Assembly: GCF_964026445.1 (NCBI RefSeq)
Contig: NZ_OZ032150.1
Location: forward strand, 682,001 to 746,000
Source: Rickettsia endosymbiont of Cantharis rufa
Lineage (GTDB): Bacteria > Pseudomonadota > Alphaproteobacteria > Rickettsiales > Rickettsiaceae
Reading direction: 5' to 3'
Length of the DNA: 64,000 nt
Of this stretch, positions 48,314 to 58,330 are shown piece after piece. A program made the translations under genes and the position numbers. Under the pieces are notes generated by a model that was not told where the DNA came from, made no database searches, and worked only from the letters and a program-made list of their open reading frames with translations. How positions within the stretch are numbered: position 1 is the first letter of the stretch; each line of letters starts with the position of its first letter.

Positions 48314-49209
48314 TTATTTAGTTCTACCACCTGCTTGTTGTGATGATTTTATTTGTTTTTCTTTTTCCCGTGCAGCAAATCCTTTGTCGTTAGTGTTAGG
48401 ATTAAATTTTGCTGTGAATGTATTAGATTTTGTTTGTTGTTTTTCTACAGTTTTACCCTTCTTTTCTTTTATTTCTACTTTTGGCGTTTCTTGGTTTAAA
48501 TTATTTTGTGCTTGTTTTAAAATACCTCATTCCTTAGCTTTATCAATATTATTATTTACATTATTTAAATTTTCTTCTCTTTCTTTAGATTTTTCTGTAT
48601 CAGCCTTTTGTATTGCTTGTTGTTTTTCTGTTACTAATTCATCAATATTTTCAGGAGGCGGTGAGATATATTTATCTATACTACTAGTTAAGTTTTTAAA
48701 TGATTTCTGAAGATTTCGTAAAAGTTTTTGAGTAAATTTATAAATTCCGGTGGCTACTAGTCCTCCGGCTAAAATATCTGCTCCTAGAATAACGGCTTTA
48801 GCAGCTAGTGCCGTGTCGGTGACCAATAATACAGGCATCGCTACGAAAGGTGCAGCTGCTACTGCAAGACCAGCTACTACGGCAAGTCTTACTAAAAATT
48901 TCTTACTTGTTAAAAAATTTGTTACGCTGCTAATTCCTGATGTAGTACTTTTAGCAAGTTTTGTACAAAGCTGTCCTACTCCGGTTTTCAGAAACCAACC
49001 ACTTTTTTCTCTTGCATGAATTTTATCTTGTAATTTAGCATGTTCATTAACATTGACAGATGTTTTTTTACCGCCTTTATCTTGATGATCTAAATTCCCC
49101 CTAGCTTCCCTTTAGTATCATGCATCTTTGTAGCATCGTCGGTTTTTGCTTTATCAAAATCTGCTCCCTCCTTTATTAATTCCAGCTAGATTTGCTGCTT
49201 TTAGATTTG
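48314..49209 (-). pseudogene. Hypothetical gene, stop-interrupted and cut by IS1 copy 5
   Basis: A long minus-strand frame reads GGKKTSVNVNEHAKLQDKIH, then two hydrophobic stretches (FLVRLAVVAGLAVAAAPFVA and AAKAVILGADILAGGLVATG), then a charged coiled-coil tail. A TGA at 48530 breaks it; the same frame continues to the stop at 48314 (ending QAGGRTK). Upstream of about 49105 the frame shifts (GADFDKAKTDDATKMHDTKGK) and then meets the IS. I do not recognise the family; it looks like a membrane-associated protein with an exposed C-terminal region. Its stop overlaps the rsmD GTG start. Confidence 0.55.
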
Positions 49210-50114
49210 GGTCGTGCCCCCGTATTGCAGTTTAGCATGAATAGTCTATAATCCTCAAACAGTAATAAGAGAGAATTATAGTTAAGGAGTTATGGCAAGA
49301 ATATATGTTAAGTGTAGATCAAGAATAGATGTTAAGTGTAGATATTGTAACGACACAGAAAAAGTAGTAAAGGCGGGATATTCAATTTCAAAACAACAGA
49401 GATATCAATGCAAGCAGTGTAATCGATATTTTCAACTGTAATATATTAATAATGCCTCTAAGCCTGGAGTCAAGACTCAGATAGTAGATATGTCAATCAA
49501 TGGCTCTGGAGTTAGGGATACAGTAAGAGTATTAAAAGTGGGTATCAATACGGTTATCCGTGTTTTAAAAAAATCTAGCGTTAAAATGTACAGAATAAAT
49601 CCAAACAAAGATGGCTTTGGTATTCTTTGGATAAGATTTTGTTAAAAGTAGTTGCTTATACTTTTGGTACAAGATGTGATAGCACATCAGAATCATTACT
49701 GAAAAAAACTGGAGGATTTTAAGGTTACTTTTTACTTTACAGATGGATAGGGAAGTTATGCTAGGTTATTAGATCCCAAAAAACACATTGTTAGTAAAAA
49801 AATATACTCAACGGATAGAACGGGGTAACTTAAATCTTAGAACAAGATGCAAAAGACTGACACGTAAAACAATTTGTTTTTCCAAGTCATTGGATATTCA
49901 TGATAAAGTCATCGGAACTCTTATTGAACGTATAGCCTTTTAATATCCACGTCTGTAAAATGGAGGTGCGACCAACGGATAGAACGGGGTAACTTAAATC
50001 TTAGAACAAGATGCAAAAGACTGACACGTAAAACAATTTGTTTTTCCAAGGCATTGGATATTCATGATAAAGTCATAGACTATTCACGCTAAACTGCAAT
50101 ACGGAGGCACGACC
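49210..50114 (+). mobile_element. IS1-family element, copy 5, with a scrambled second piece
   Basis: First part 49210-49973 has both terminal repeats (GGTCGTGCCCCCG / GGAGGTGCGACC) but an internal deletion of about 75 bases around the A6 run. The next 140 bases (49974-50114) repeat an internal segment (ACGGATAGAACGGGGTAAC to ATGATAAAGTCAT) and then jump to the opposite end in inverted orientation (GCTAAACTGCAATACGGAGGCACGACC-like). Such chimeras point to recombination between IS copies. Confidence 0.8.
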
Positions 50115-50898
50115 GAAAAAGGAAAAGTTAAAGAATACGGCTACATAATTGACTATGAAGGGTTAGAAAAGGTGCTATATTTTCCGTAGCCGATAAAATA
50201 GAAGAATTTTTTCCGTTACTGCAAGAAATTAAAGATATTTTTATAAATGTACCTAGTAACGAGGATTCTGAACAGCTTGAACAACATTTATCCGATGAAA
50301 CTATACGCAATAATTTTTATTTATTGTTAGAAAAATTTAACCGTTTGATGTCTATGAACAATTTATTGCGAGAACAGACATTACAGACACTGATAAGACT
50401 AGTCAAATTAATACTCAGATACAAGATAATATTAACAACTATGCTAAAATCAATCCTGCATTTTACCAAAAATTTTCTACACTTATAAATAAAACAATAA
50501 CACAACATTATAATAAACGTTTATCAAGTAGTGATTTTTTAAATAATGCTACAGAAATAAGAGCTGAATTTAAAAATGATGTGCCAAGTGAGCTCAGCAC
50601 TAACAAAACAGTAATAGCTTTTTATAGAAAATCACTTAGCTTCTTACAGTATCGAAAAGATCAAAATCAGCGTGAAAATGTCATTCAAATTGCTCTTGAT
50701 ACCTATGACATAATTAAGCAGGAAATAATTGTTCATTGGACAAAAAACACTAAAGCCATAAACGAGATGAGAAATTCGCTAGATGATTATTTTCTTGATG
50801 TTGTTGAGAGAAAAATGGGTATCATTTTTAAGCCTGAAGATTTAAACGAAGTCGCGGAGAGTTTAATTGATTTTGCTAAAGATCATGAAGCTAAATGA
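50115..50898 (+). pseudogene. hsdR: Type I restriction enzyme R subunit (hsdR), 3' remnant
   Basis: KVKEYGYIIDYEGLEKVLYF matches the HsdR segment ending its helicase domain. This is followed in shifted frames by VADKIEEFFPLLQEIKDIFIN, a helical stretch, and an open 105-codon piece (50581-50898) with RKSLSFLQYRKDQNQRENVIQIALDTYDIIK. At least two frameshifts are present (near 50184 and 50343). The 5' part is removed by IS1 copy 5. No hsdM or hsdS is seen nearby. Confidence 0.65.
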
Positions 50899-50970
50899 TT
50901 TGGCTTAAATAACGCAAAATAGCGAATTATTGTATAATCCGCTACTGTAGAATTTTTAAGCTATCAATAT

Positions 50971-51582
50971 TTATATAATATTTGTAGTCGGATTATCGTA
51001 ATATTCTCCTAATATATCTAAAGCGTTTTGCTCATAGTTTTGTTGATTATCAGTGTGCCATACCGGTTCATAATTTTGAGCTGTTAAAACACTTTCTGTA
51101 TAATGTTTTAATTTCTTTTCATCTAATGTACCGAGTTCATGTGAAAGCGTATAAGAGATATCAGGTTTAATCGGAGCTTTTTGTATTTCTTGTTGAATAT
51201 AATTATGCTGTAATTCATTTGTACCGCCTACAATATGAATATGAAAATTGTGTTTTTGTGATTGTTGTAAGTTATATAGCTCTGCTAGCTCTTCAGGTTC
51301 TACTTTACACATAGCATTCCAGCATTTATAGAATGTTTCGAGATTTGTAATAGGAGTGCCGCCTGCTTTTTTAATTAATTCATTCATTTCTGTACGAAAT
51401 TCTTCGGTAGTGATTTTACCGGTTTTATATTGATCTATTACCCCGTTTTGTTTTTCCTCATTTATGGCTATAGTAGCAATATCCGGTATACCTATTCCAC
51501 TATATTCGCTAAATTTTATTACAGCGAGTTCTCTCTTAGTTAAAATTACTTGCGAATATTTAAAAACATGAGCTTTTTTCAT
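50971..51582 (-). CDS. HAD-like protein lacking the catalytic motif
   Basis: 203 aa. The segments YKTGKITTEEFRTEMNELIKK, ETFYKCWNAMCKVEPEELAELYNL and FHIHIVGGTNELQHNYIQQEI follow the order of a HAD hydrolase (EFR..., WNAM..., motif II S/T-x-TN). The usual N-terminal D-x-D nucleophile is absent. The C-terminal half is rich in Gln, Asn and Tyr and looks unrelated. It may be a degenerate hydrolase with a new role, or a pseudo-enzyme; the HAD relation is uncertain. It is convergent with the hsdR remnant. Confidence 0.5.
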   Translation of the reverse strand: MKKAHVFKYSQVILTKRELAVIKFSEYSGIGIPDIATIAINEEKQNGVIDQYKTGKITTEEFRTEMNELIKKAGGTPITNLETFYKCWNAMCKVEPEELAELYNLQQSQKHNFHIHIVGGTNELQHNYIQQEIQKAPIKPDISYTLSHELGTLDEKKLKHYTESVLTAQNYEPVWHTDNQQNYEQNALDILGEYYDNPTTNII

Positions 51583-51677
51583 AATAATTACCTATAAATT
51601 GTTAATTTTAAAAATATAGAATTGTTAAATAAAAGAGTCAATATTATAATACTGGGAAACTATATTTAGAGTAAAAA

Positions 51678-52184
51678 ATGAGTTTAAAATCAGCTTGGCT
51701 TGATACGCCTCTTGGTTCAATGTTAGCAATTAGTGATGAAGAGAGGCTTTATTTGCTCGATTTTGCTGAAAGTAAAGGGTTAGAGCATAAAATTAAAAGA
51801 CTCAAGATTAAAACAAAATCAGCTATTACTGAAGAACGCACTAAACCGATTTCATCAATAGAGGAGGAGTTTAAATTATACTTTAACGGTACTTCACAAA
51901 AATTTAATACACCCGTATATCTTCTAGGAAGTGAATTTTAAAAATTAGTATGGTAAGAGCTAATGAATGTACCTTATGATGAAACAAGAAGTTACTTTGC
52001 TCAAGCTAAGTTAATAGGTAGGGAAAGATCTTATAGAGCTGTTGCAAATGCTAATGGAGCAAATAAATTTGCTATAATTATTCCGTGTCACCGCATCATC
52101 AATAATAACGGTAAGCTTGGCGGCTACGGTTCAGTGCTAGATCGTAAAAAATGGCTTATCGGGCATGGGAGGCAGAATTTATAA
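51678..52184 (+). pseudogene. ogt: Methylated-DNA-cysteine methyltransferase (Ogt), two nonsense codons
   Basis: Reads MSLKSAWLDTPLGSMLAIS...GSEF, TAA, KLVW, TAA, ELMNVPYDETRSYFAQAKLIG..., through IIIPCHRIINNNG, to the stop at 52184, all in one frame. The expected FQKLVWQELMNVP shows that both TAA codons (51939 and 51954) replace CAA, so each is a C-to-T change. The active-site PCHR is intact. In the working enzyme the Cys takes alkyl groups from O6-alkylguanine. Confidence 0.88.
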
Positions 52185-52289
52185 AGGTAGAGGCTATTAA
52201 ATAAAAAATCAATGCCTGAATTTCGGTTACAGGGGTTTTAAAAAGCTCCTATAATATAATTATAAATTTATATTATAGGATAAATTAAT

Positions 52290-53022
52290 ATGTTTAATGA
52301 GGTTCAAAGGCAAGAATATTATAATGCATTAATTAATAAAGATGACAGATATGAAAATATCTTTTTTGTAGCAGTTAAAACAACAGGGGTATTTTGTAGA
52401 CCGACTTGTCCTGCGCGAAAGCCTAAATTTGAAAATTGTGAATTTTATAAAACTGCTAAGGAAGCTTTGCATGCTTCATGCAGACCTTGTCAGCGTTGCA
52501 AGCCTCTTTCTCATCCTTACGAAGCTTCAGATTTAGTTCGTACTCTTGTTGATGCCATTGAGCTTGAGCCTGCTAAAAGGTGGAAAGATAGTGATTTTGA
52601 TGAGCTATCTGTAGATGCTTCTACAGCACGTCGCCAATTTAAAAAACGTTTCGGTATGACATTTGTAGAATATGCAAGAGCAAGATTGATATGGGCTATG
52701 AGTCAAGTAGCGGTTTTCGAGATGCTTTTTCTAAAATAATGGAAGGAACGCCGACAAAATTTAACCGGCATTTAAATATTTTAAAAGCGGCTTGGCTAGA
52801 TACCCCTCTTGGTGCGGTGAAACACGAAGTTATTTAGATCAAGCTAAAGCTTTAGGCAAACCTACTTCCTATAGAGCTGTCGCAAATGCTAACGACATGA
52901 ATCAGTTAGCAATAATTGTTCCCTGTCATCGTATTATTAATAGCAATGGTGCACTTGGAGGATATGGTGGGGGTTACATCGTAAAAAATGGCTTATTGGA
53001 CATGAAAGAAAATTTACAACAA
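52290..53022 (+). pseudogene. ada: Ada-like bifunctional alkylation-response gene, broken
   Basis: The first 149 codons are open: the N-terminal Ada zinc domain has FCRPTCPARKP and CRPCQRCKP (the Cys4 cluster that takes methyl groups from phosphotriesters), and the AraC-type helix-turn-helix STARRQFKKRFGMTFVEYAR follows. A frameshift near 52700 leads to GFRDAFSKIMEGTPTKFN. The Ogt-like domain begins WLDTPLGA but a deletion joins it directly to CGETRSYLDQAKALGKPTSYRAVANAN and IIVPCHRIINSNG. The 3' end overlaps the alkD remnant start. Confidence 0.85.
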
Positions 53023-53419
53023 ATTAGAAATATTTTACTTGAGAATGCTACTATTCCTGTAGAACGTAGAACGCCGTTCTATAAAACTAAGGAAGAAGGA
53101 TATGGAGAGCATGACTGGTTTATTGGGGTTACCGTGCCGGTTTTACGTAAAATAGCTAAAAGTTATTATAATTTAGATTATCAAAAATAATGAATTAGAT
53201 ACAACTTTTGAAATAGCAAAATTACTCTTAAACGACAAACATGATTTAATGCATAAAGCAGTAGGTTGGGTGCTACGTGAAGCAGGCAAAAAGGATGAAA
53301 GACAATTGATAGATTTTTTGGATTGTTATATACCACAAATGCCAAGAACCGCAGTTCGTTATGCAATAGAGAAATTTCATGAAGAGGTGCGTAAGAATTA
53401 TATTTTGCAAAAAAAATAA
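53002..53419 (+). pseudogene. alkD: DNA alkylation repair (AlkD-like) gene with internal deletion
   Basis: The N-terminal part ENLQQIRNILLENATIPVERRTPFYKTKEEGYGEHDWFIGVTVPVLRKIAKSYYNL matches AlkD-family HEAT-like glycosylases. It is followed, after a short junction and a frame change, by the C-terminal NELDTTFEIAKLLLNDKHDLMHKAVGWVLREAGKKDERQ...PRTAVRYAIEKF. About 90-100 residues between (including the base-binding helices) are missing. It starts inside the ada end, so the three genes formed one unit. Confidence 0.8.
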
Positions 53420-53460
53420 CTTATGCTAGTATTCTATTTTAATTTGTCAAAGGTACTATT

Positions 53461-53991
53461 ATGCTAAGAACTTTATTAATCGGTTTCATAACTTTAATTT
53501 GTACAGTAAGTTATGCCGATAATCAAACAGCTCAAAATTCTAATTCTACAAATTCTTCTTCTGATCATCCTGATGATCTATTGCCTGCAGAGGCGGCGGT
53601 TAACTTTGCACAGCCTTGGGCAAGACCTACAACAAATGTGCAAGGTAAAGTTAGCAATTCTGCTATGTATTTTACATTAATAAATAGTAGAAGTAAGAGT
53701 TATAATTTAGTGAATATATCTTCAGATAAAATAAGTGGAATAGAAATTCATCAAACAATTAATGATCAGGGGATTAGTAAAATGGTAAAAGTGGATTATC
53801 CATTTTCAATTGCCGGTAATATTAACGTTGATTTTAAGCCCGGTGGCATGCATGTTATGCTTAATGACCCAAAAATAGATTTAAATGTAGGAGATGAGTT
53901 TCAAATAACCTTTTTCTTTGACGATAATACACGAAAAATAGTGGATGTTAAAGTAGCAAATGACAATCCGTATAATAAAGCGGGGAATTAG
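53461..53991 (+). CDS. PCu(A)C-type copper chaperone, periplasmic
   Basis: 176 aa. A signal peptide of about 19 residues (MLRTLLIGFITLICTVSYA) is followed by a Ser/Asn-rich spacer. The PCu(A)C domain has NFAQPWARPTT, SAMYFTLIN, then the Cu(I) ligand pattern H-x10-M...H-x-M: GIEIHQTINDQGISKMVKV and KPGGMHVML. Such proteins pass Cu(I) to the CuA centre of cytochrome oxidase. It is intact despite lying between decayed regions. A C-terminal NPYNKAGN tail looks unstructured. Confidence 0.88.
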   Translation: MLRTLLIGFITLICTVSYADNQTAQNSNSTNSSSDHPDDLLPAEAAVNFAQPWARPTTNVQGKVSNSAMYFTLINSRSKSYNLVNISSDKISGIEIHQTINDQGISKMVKVDYPFSIAGNINVDFKPGGMHVMLNDPKIDLNVGDEFQITFFFDDNTRKIVDVKVANDNPYNKAGN

Positions 53992-53998
53992 GAAAAAA

Positions 53999-54097
53999 CG
54001 TCATTGCGGGCAGTCGTAGACTACATGGCAGTCTCATGAAGTCGTACGAGATTCCTGAGATTGCCACGTCAAGGTTTCGCCTTTCCTTGCAATGACG
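53999..54097. repeat. Palindromic element, CGTCATTGCGAG class
   Basis: CGTCATTGCGGGCAGTCG to CCTTTCCTTGCAATGACG, with the GGCAGTCTCATG / CATG-free inner arms. It begins 8 bases after the PCu(A)C stop. Confidence 0.8.
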
Positions 54098-54116
54098 AAC
54101 AAATAAAATATGACCC

Positions 54117-54714
54117 GGTCGCACCTCCATTTTACAGATGTGGATATTAAAAGGCTATACGTTCAATAAGAGTTCCGATGACTTTATCATGAATATCCAA
54201 TGACTTGGAAAAACAAATTGTTTTACGTGTCAGTCTTTTGCATCTTGTTCTAAGATTTAAGTTACCCCGTTCTATCCGTTGAGTATATTTTTTACTAACA
54301 ATGTGTTTTTTGGGATCTAATAACCTAGCATAACTTCCCTATCCATCTGTAAAGTAAAAAGTAACCTTAAAATCCTCCGGTTTTTTTCAGTAATGATTCT
54401 GATGTGCTATCACATCTTGTACCAAAAGTATAAGCAACTACTTTTAACAAAATCTTATCCAAAGAATACCAAAGCCATCTTTGTTTGGATTTATTCTGTA
54501 CATAAGACCATTGTTCATCTATTTCAGGAGCAATAATTACTTCTATCGTATTGATAGAATGATTTATCTTTTTTAACGCTAGATTTTTTTTAAAACACGG
54601 ATAACCGTATTGATACCCACTTTTAATACTCTTACTGTATCCCTAACTCCAGAGCCATTGATTGACATATCTACTATCTGAGCCTTGACTCCAGGCTTAG
54701 AGGCATTATTAATA
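54117..54714 (-). mobile_element. IS1-family element, copy 6 (truncated)
   Basis: Left terminal repeat GGTCGCACCTCC intact. Similarity ends at AGGCATTATTAATA, so the zinc-finger part of the transposase and right end are lost, replaced by a DUF4143 remnant. Confidence 0.85.
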
Positions 54715-54715
54715 A

Positions 54716-55110
<395 letters not shown>

Positions 55111-55269
55111 TAATATAGATTATAGAACAATTGTTTGTAAGCATTAACTACATGCTATCAGTATGTCCTGCATACCTTTATTTCTCATCTTAGTAAAATT
55201 ACCAAGCAAAAATTTAGCTCCCTCATTCTCACTGACTCACAATCCTAACCGTATTAAACAATCAAAAAT

Positions 55270-55624
55270 ACTTAGCATATACTGGATCTACTCGCTTACA
55301 TCAGCTCCATATAACTCCTGAAGCTGTAATTTTATATCTAATAAACTCATCCCTTTAGCATACAAAGATAGTGCCCAGGTCTTCTTTGACGCTTTGCTAC
55401 TAATGATGGTTCAAAACTACTATTTCTATCTCTTGGCACTTCAATCTCAACAGCACCATTCTTTGTAATCAGATTTTTTGTGTTATAACCATTACGTGCA
55501 TTTTGAGCATCACTTTGATTATACTTGCTATATCCTAAATGATTATTCATCTCAGACTGTAAAGCTTTCTCTACAAGACGCTTGGTTAGTTCTTTTAATA
55601 AACCATCTTCTTTAAATAAAGTTG
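55270..55624 (-). pseudogene. IS256-type transposase remnant
   Basis: The minus strand reads TLFKEDGLLKELTKRLVEKALQSEMNNHLGYSKY, then NARNGYNTKNLITKNGAVEIEVPRDRNSSFEPSLV. After a frameshift it reads LSLYAKGMSLLDIKLQLQELYGADVS. This is the N-terminal third of an IS256/mutator transposase; the DDE core is gone. The 5' side is cut by IS1 copy 7. Bases 55100-55269 show no gene. Confidence 0.75.
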
Positions 55625-55930
55625 GGTCGTGCCTCCGTATTGCAGTTTAGCGTGAATAGTCTATAATCCTCAAACAGTAAGGTTATTTTTTACTTTACAG
55701 ATGGATAGGGAAGTTATGCTGGGTTATTAGATCCCAAAAAACACATTGTTAGTAAAAAATATACTCAACGGATAGAACGGGGTAACTTAAATCTTAGAAC
55801 AAGATGCAAAAGACTGGCACGTAAAACAATTTGTTTTTCCAAGTCATTGGATATTCATGATAAAGTCATCGGAACTCTTATTGAACGTATAGCCTTTTAA
55901 TATCCACATCTGTAAAATGGAGGTGCGACC
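55625..55930 (+). mobile_element. IS1-family element, copy 7 (internally deleted, 306 bp)
   Basis: Both terminal repeats remain (GGTCGTGCCTCCG / GGAGGTGCGACC) but the sequence jumps from CCTCAAACAGTAA straight to GGTTATTTTTTACTTTAC, removing the transposase 5' half. It is like a miniature non-autonomous form. Flanks do not match. Confidence 0.85.
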
Positions 55931-56390
55931 TACATTATTACCAATATTAGAAGTACTTAGATCATAATTTTCTAATATTTTTTCCACTAATTTATGTACA
56001 TTTTCAGTTAATGTTTTAAAATTTGTCGTAGCTAAATATTTATGACCATTATCGGACATTTGTATTTGTAAAGTACCGGTAGCTAATAAATTTAATGTAT
56101 TATTTGCTTCAAGCGAGGGATTAGCACCAAATTTAACTAGATTCTCAGTTATTTTATAATATTTATCCATTTGGGTTTGGAGGATTATTATGAAATACAT
56201 CCATCACCTTAAGGCTATTATATTTTCTAAAATACTTTTAGCATTCTTACCCTGTTGTTTAGGTATTAAATTACAAAGAGTTTCAAAAATATTAAGGTTA
56301 TTGTTAATATCATTAACATTAGTTCCGTTTAATATAATCGATATTTGTTGTATGTTTTGTATATTTCCTGAATTTAACAATTAAAAAGGC
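55931..56390 (-). pseudogene. Hypothetical gene remnant cut by IS1 copy 7
   Basis: The minus strand from about 56390 reads LNSGNIQNIQQISIILNGTNVNDINNNLNIFETLCNLIPKQQGKNAKSILENIIAL, then a stop or frame change. It then reads MDKYYKITENLVKFGANPSLEANNTLNLLATGTLQIQMSDNGHKYL...HKLVEKILENYD up to the IS. The repeated NI/NL-rich helices suggest a helical repeat protein. No family recognised. Confidence 0.45.
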
Positions 56391-56488
56391 GTATACATAA
56401 AAGCTCTAATATTTATATTTAATAAAAATACCGTAATACATGAAAACTTAATGAATGTCAAGCAAATTATTAAAAAATAAACTATTGT

Positions 56489-57415
56489 TTAATACCATGG
56501 AGCAAGAGATAAGTTTATTTTAATTCCCTTAGCAACAATATCAGCTTCTTTATTGGTGAGATATTTTTCTTCTCTAATTAAAGCAATAGCTTTATTACGA
56601 TAACTTGAGCATATTACTCCGATTTTATCGTTATCTGCGAGTATTTCTTCATCTTTAACTAATGAGGATAAATCTTCTTCGGACGTAATTTTATATATTC
56701 TTCTTCTTATAACCCCTTGATATTTGGCTCTTGAAATAACTTCCTGACCAACATAACAACCCTTATCATAACTAACGCCATTTAATTCTTCACAGCCGTA
56801 TAAAATCGGAATAGATTTATCAAAAGTTAAATCTTCTACACCATCTATTATTGCAAAATTATATTTGTCTCCTAGGTATAATTTTTTATTAAAGGAATCT
56901 GGATTCCCTCTTTCGCGGGGATATGTTGTTGCATGGGTCGATTCCGTTCCTGTCATCCCGCGACTTGATCGCGGGATCTGATCTTGTTTAATTGTTTTCT
57001 GGATTCCGCAGTCAAGCCGCGGGATGACAACCAGTTCATTTATTGAACGAAAACCCAATAACTTATATCTCGGATCACGAACCGTAATTAACGTATCTAT
57101 ATCTAATTTTTGATACGAATATACAATTTTATATTCTTCACTACAATCTATTATTTGTATTTTGGAACGAAGTTTATAGAAATTTAAATGATCTAGCAAA
57201 GCAATTTTATTACTTTTATCAATATCAAGATAAATTTCCTCAAGATTATGGACATACACAAAAAAATCAAATAGATATTTTCCTTGATTATTAAGTAAAT
57301 AGGTATAGCAGTAGCTGCTCTTACAAATATCATTAGTAACAAGATTTTGTAAAAATTTTATCGAGTCCCCGCCTACTATTTTAATAACTGTTCTATTATT
57401 CAATATTTCGTACAT
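56489..57415 (-). CDS. ygfZ: YgfZ/GcvT-domain folate-binding protein with repeat insert
   Basis: Folate-dependent protein needed for iron-sulfur cluster enzymes such as MiaB-type methylthiotransferases. It has 308 aa. The signature KGCYVGQEVISRAKYQG is present near 215-231. Residues about 128-180 ([32 protein letters not shown]...PRERGNPD) are translated palindromic repeats; the flanking family sequence is KLLGFRSINE before and LYLGDKYNFAIIDGV after. Presence of YgfZ fits the presence of mtaB in the window. Confidence 0.88.
   Translation of the reverse strand: MYEILNNRTVIKIVGGDSIKFLQNLVTNDICKSSYCYTYLLNNQGKYLFDFFVYVHNLEEIYLDIDKSNKIALLDHLNFYKLRSKIQIIDCSEEYKIVYSYQKLDIDTLITVRDPRYKLLGFRSINELVVIPRLDCGIQKTIKQDQIPRSSRGMTGTESTHATTYPRERGNPDSFNKKLYLGDKYNFAIIDGVEDLTFDKSIPILYGCEELNGVSYDKGCYVGQEVISRAKYQGVIRRRIYKITSEEDLSSLVKDEEILADNDKIGVICSSYRNKAIALIREEKYLTNKEADIVAKGIKINLSLAPWY
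56900..57029. repeat. Composite palindromic insert in ygfZ
   Basis: A complete element at 56951-57029 (TGTCATCCCGCGACTTGATC to GTCAAGCCGCGGGATGACA) lies next to fragments CTGGATTCCCTCTTTCGCGG and GTTGTTGCATGGGTCG, which are right-hand pieces of two other classes. Confidence 0.8.
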
Positions 57416-57489
57416 AATTATAATGATTGACTTTATACGCTGCTAACTACTATACTCTAAATTTATATAAATTAAACTTAAAATAAATC

Positions 57490-58320
57490 ATGAGATGTTC
57501 ATCTTACTGTACTTCCTCTGAATATAAGATGAGTGATCTAATTACTAATTTAAAAAAGATCGGTCTTGAACCTCAGCATTTTGACGATGTTTTATATATT
57601 CGGAAAGAAATAAATAAAGATTCTGATTTTATAGAGATATTTTTCTTTCCGTTTGGCTGCGTAACCATTTGGGGCGGCGATGAAATTCAAGAAAAAATAG
57701 TTTTAAGCGATACTGATTTAGTAACTGTGAACAAGCTTAAAGAACCGGTATCCGATTATATTTATTTTGAATATAATACGGAAGTCGAGAAAACCTTTAT
57801 TGATGAAGAAAAAAATAAAATAATCTTAGCTGATAAATCGGTTTTTGTCAAACTCTCTATTTCTCATGCTCTTGCACAATCGGTTAAACTTAGTGTTCTT
57901 GAGCAATCCGTTAGTAATTTGATTGTTCAGACAACTCCTATACAGCAGGAACTAGCTAGAACCGGTAGTGTCTCACTTTCTAAAAAGGAGATATTACAAC
58001 AAATAGGTATATTATTCACCGAACGTTATTCTATTAGCTTGCATAGCGATATATTTGATACTCCGGAATTCTTTTGGCGTCGTCCGAGCTATGAACCTCT
58101 ATATCTCATGACGGCAGAATTTCAAGATATAGAAATACGGCAAAATATAATGAATCATCGTCTTAATATGATTCATGAGCTTTTAGACATTCTTTCAAAC
58201 GATCTTAATTATAAGCATTCTACCAAACTTGAGTGGATCATTATTATTTTAATAGGTCTTGAAGTGGTTTTATCTTTATCTCATACTAATCTTTTCTTAA
58301 AAATTATAGGAGCTTTATAA
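57490..58320 (+). CDS. RMD1/DUF155 family membrane protein
   Basis: 276 aa. N-terminal RCSSYCTSSEYKMSDLI, FFFPFGCVTIWGG, and the long helical part with KLSISHALAQSVKLSVLEQSV and HSDIFDTPEFFWRRPSYEPLYLM are diagnostic of DUF155. In yeast, relatives (Rmd1, Rmd8, Mrx10) are tied to meiosis or mitochondrial function; the bacterial role is unknown. A C-terminal transmembrane helix lies at about 249-268 (WIIIILIGLEVVLSLS). The gene precedes rnd by 10 bases and is probably co-transcribed. Confidence 0.88.
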   Translation: MRCSSYCTSSEYKMSDLITNLKKIGLEPQHFDDVLYIRKEINKDSDFIEIFFFPFGCVTIWGGDEIQEKIVLSDTDLVTVNKLKEPVSDYIYFEYNTEVEKTFIDEEKNKIILADKSVFVKLSISHALAQSVKLSVLEQSVSNLIVQTTPIQQELARTGSVSLSKKEILQQIGILFTERYSISLHSDIFDTPEFFWRRPSYEPLYLMTAEFQDIEIRQNIMNHRLNMIHELLDILSNDLNYKHSTKLEWIIIILIGLEVVLSLSHTNLFLKIIGAL

Positions 58321-58330
58321 AATCTCTTCT

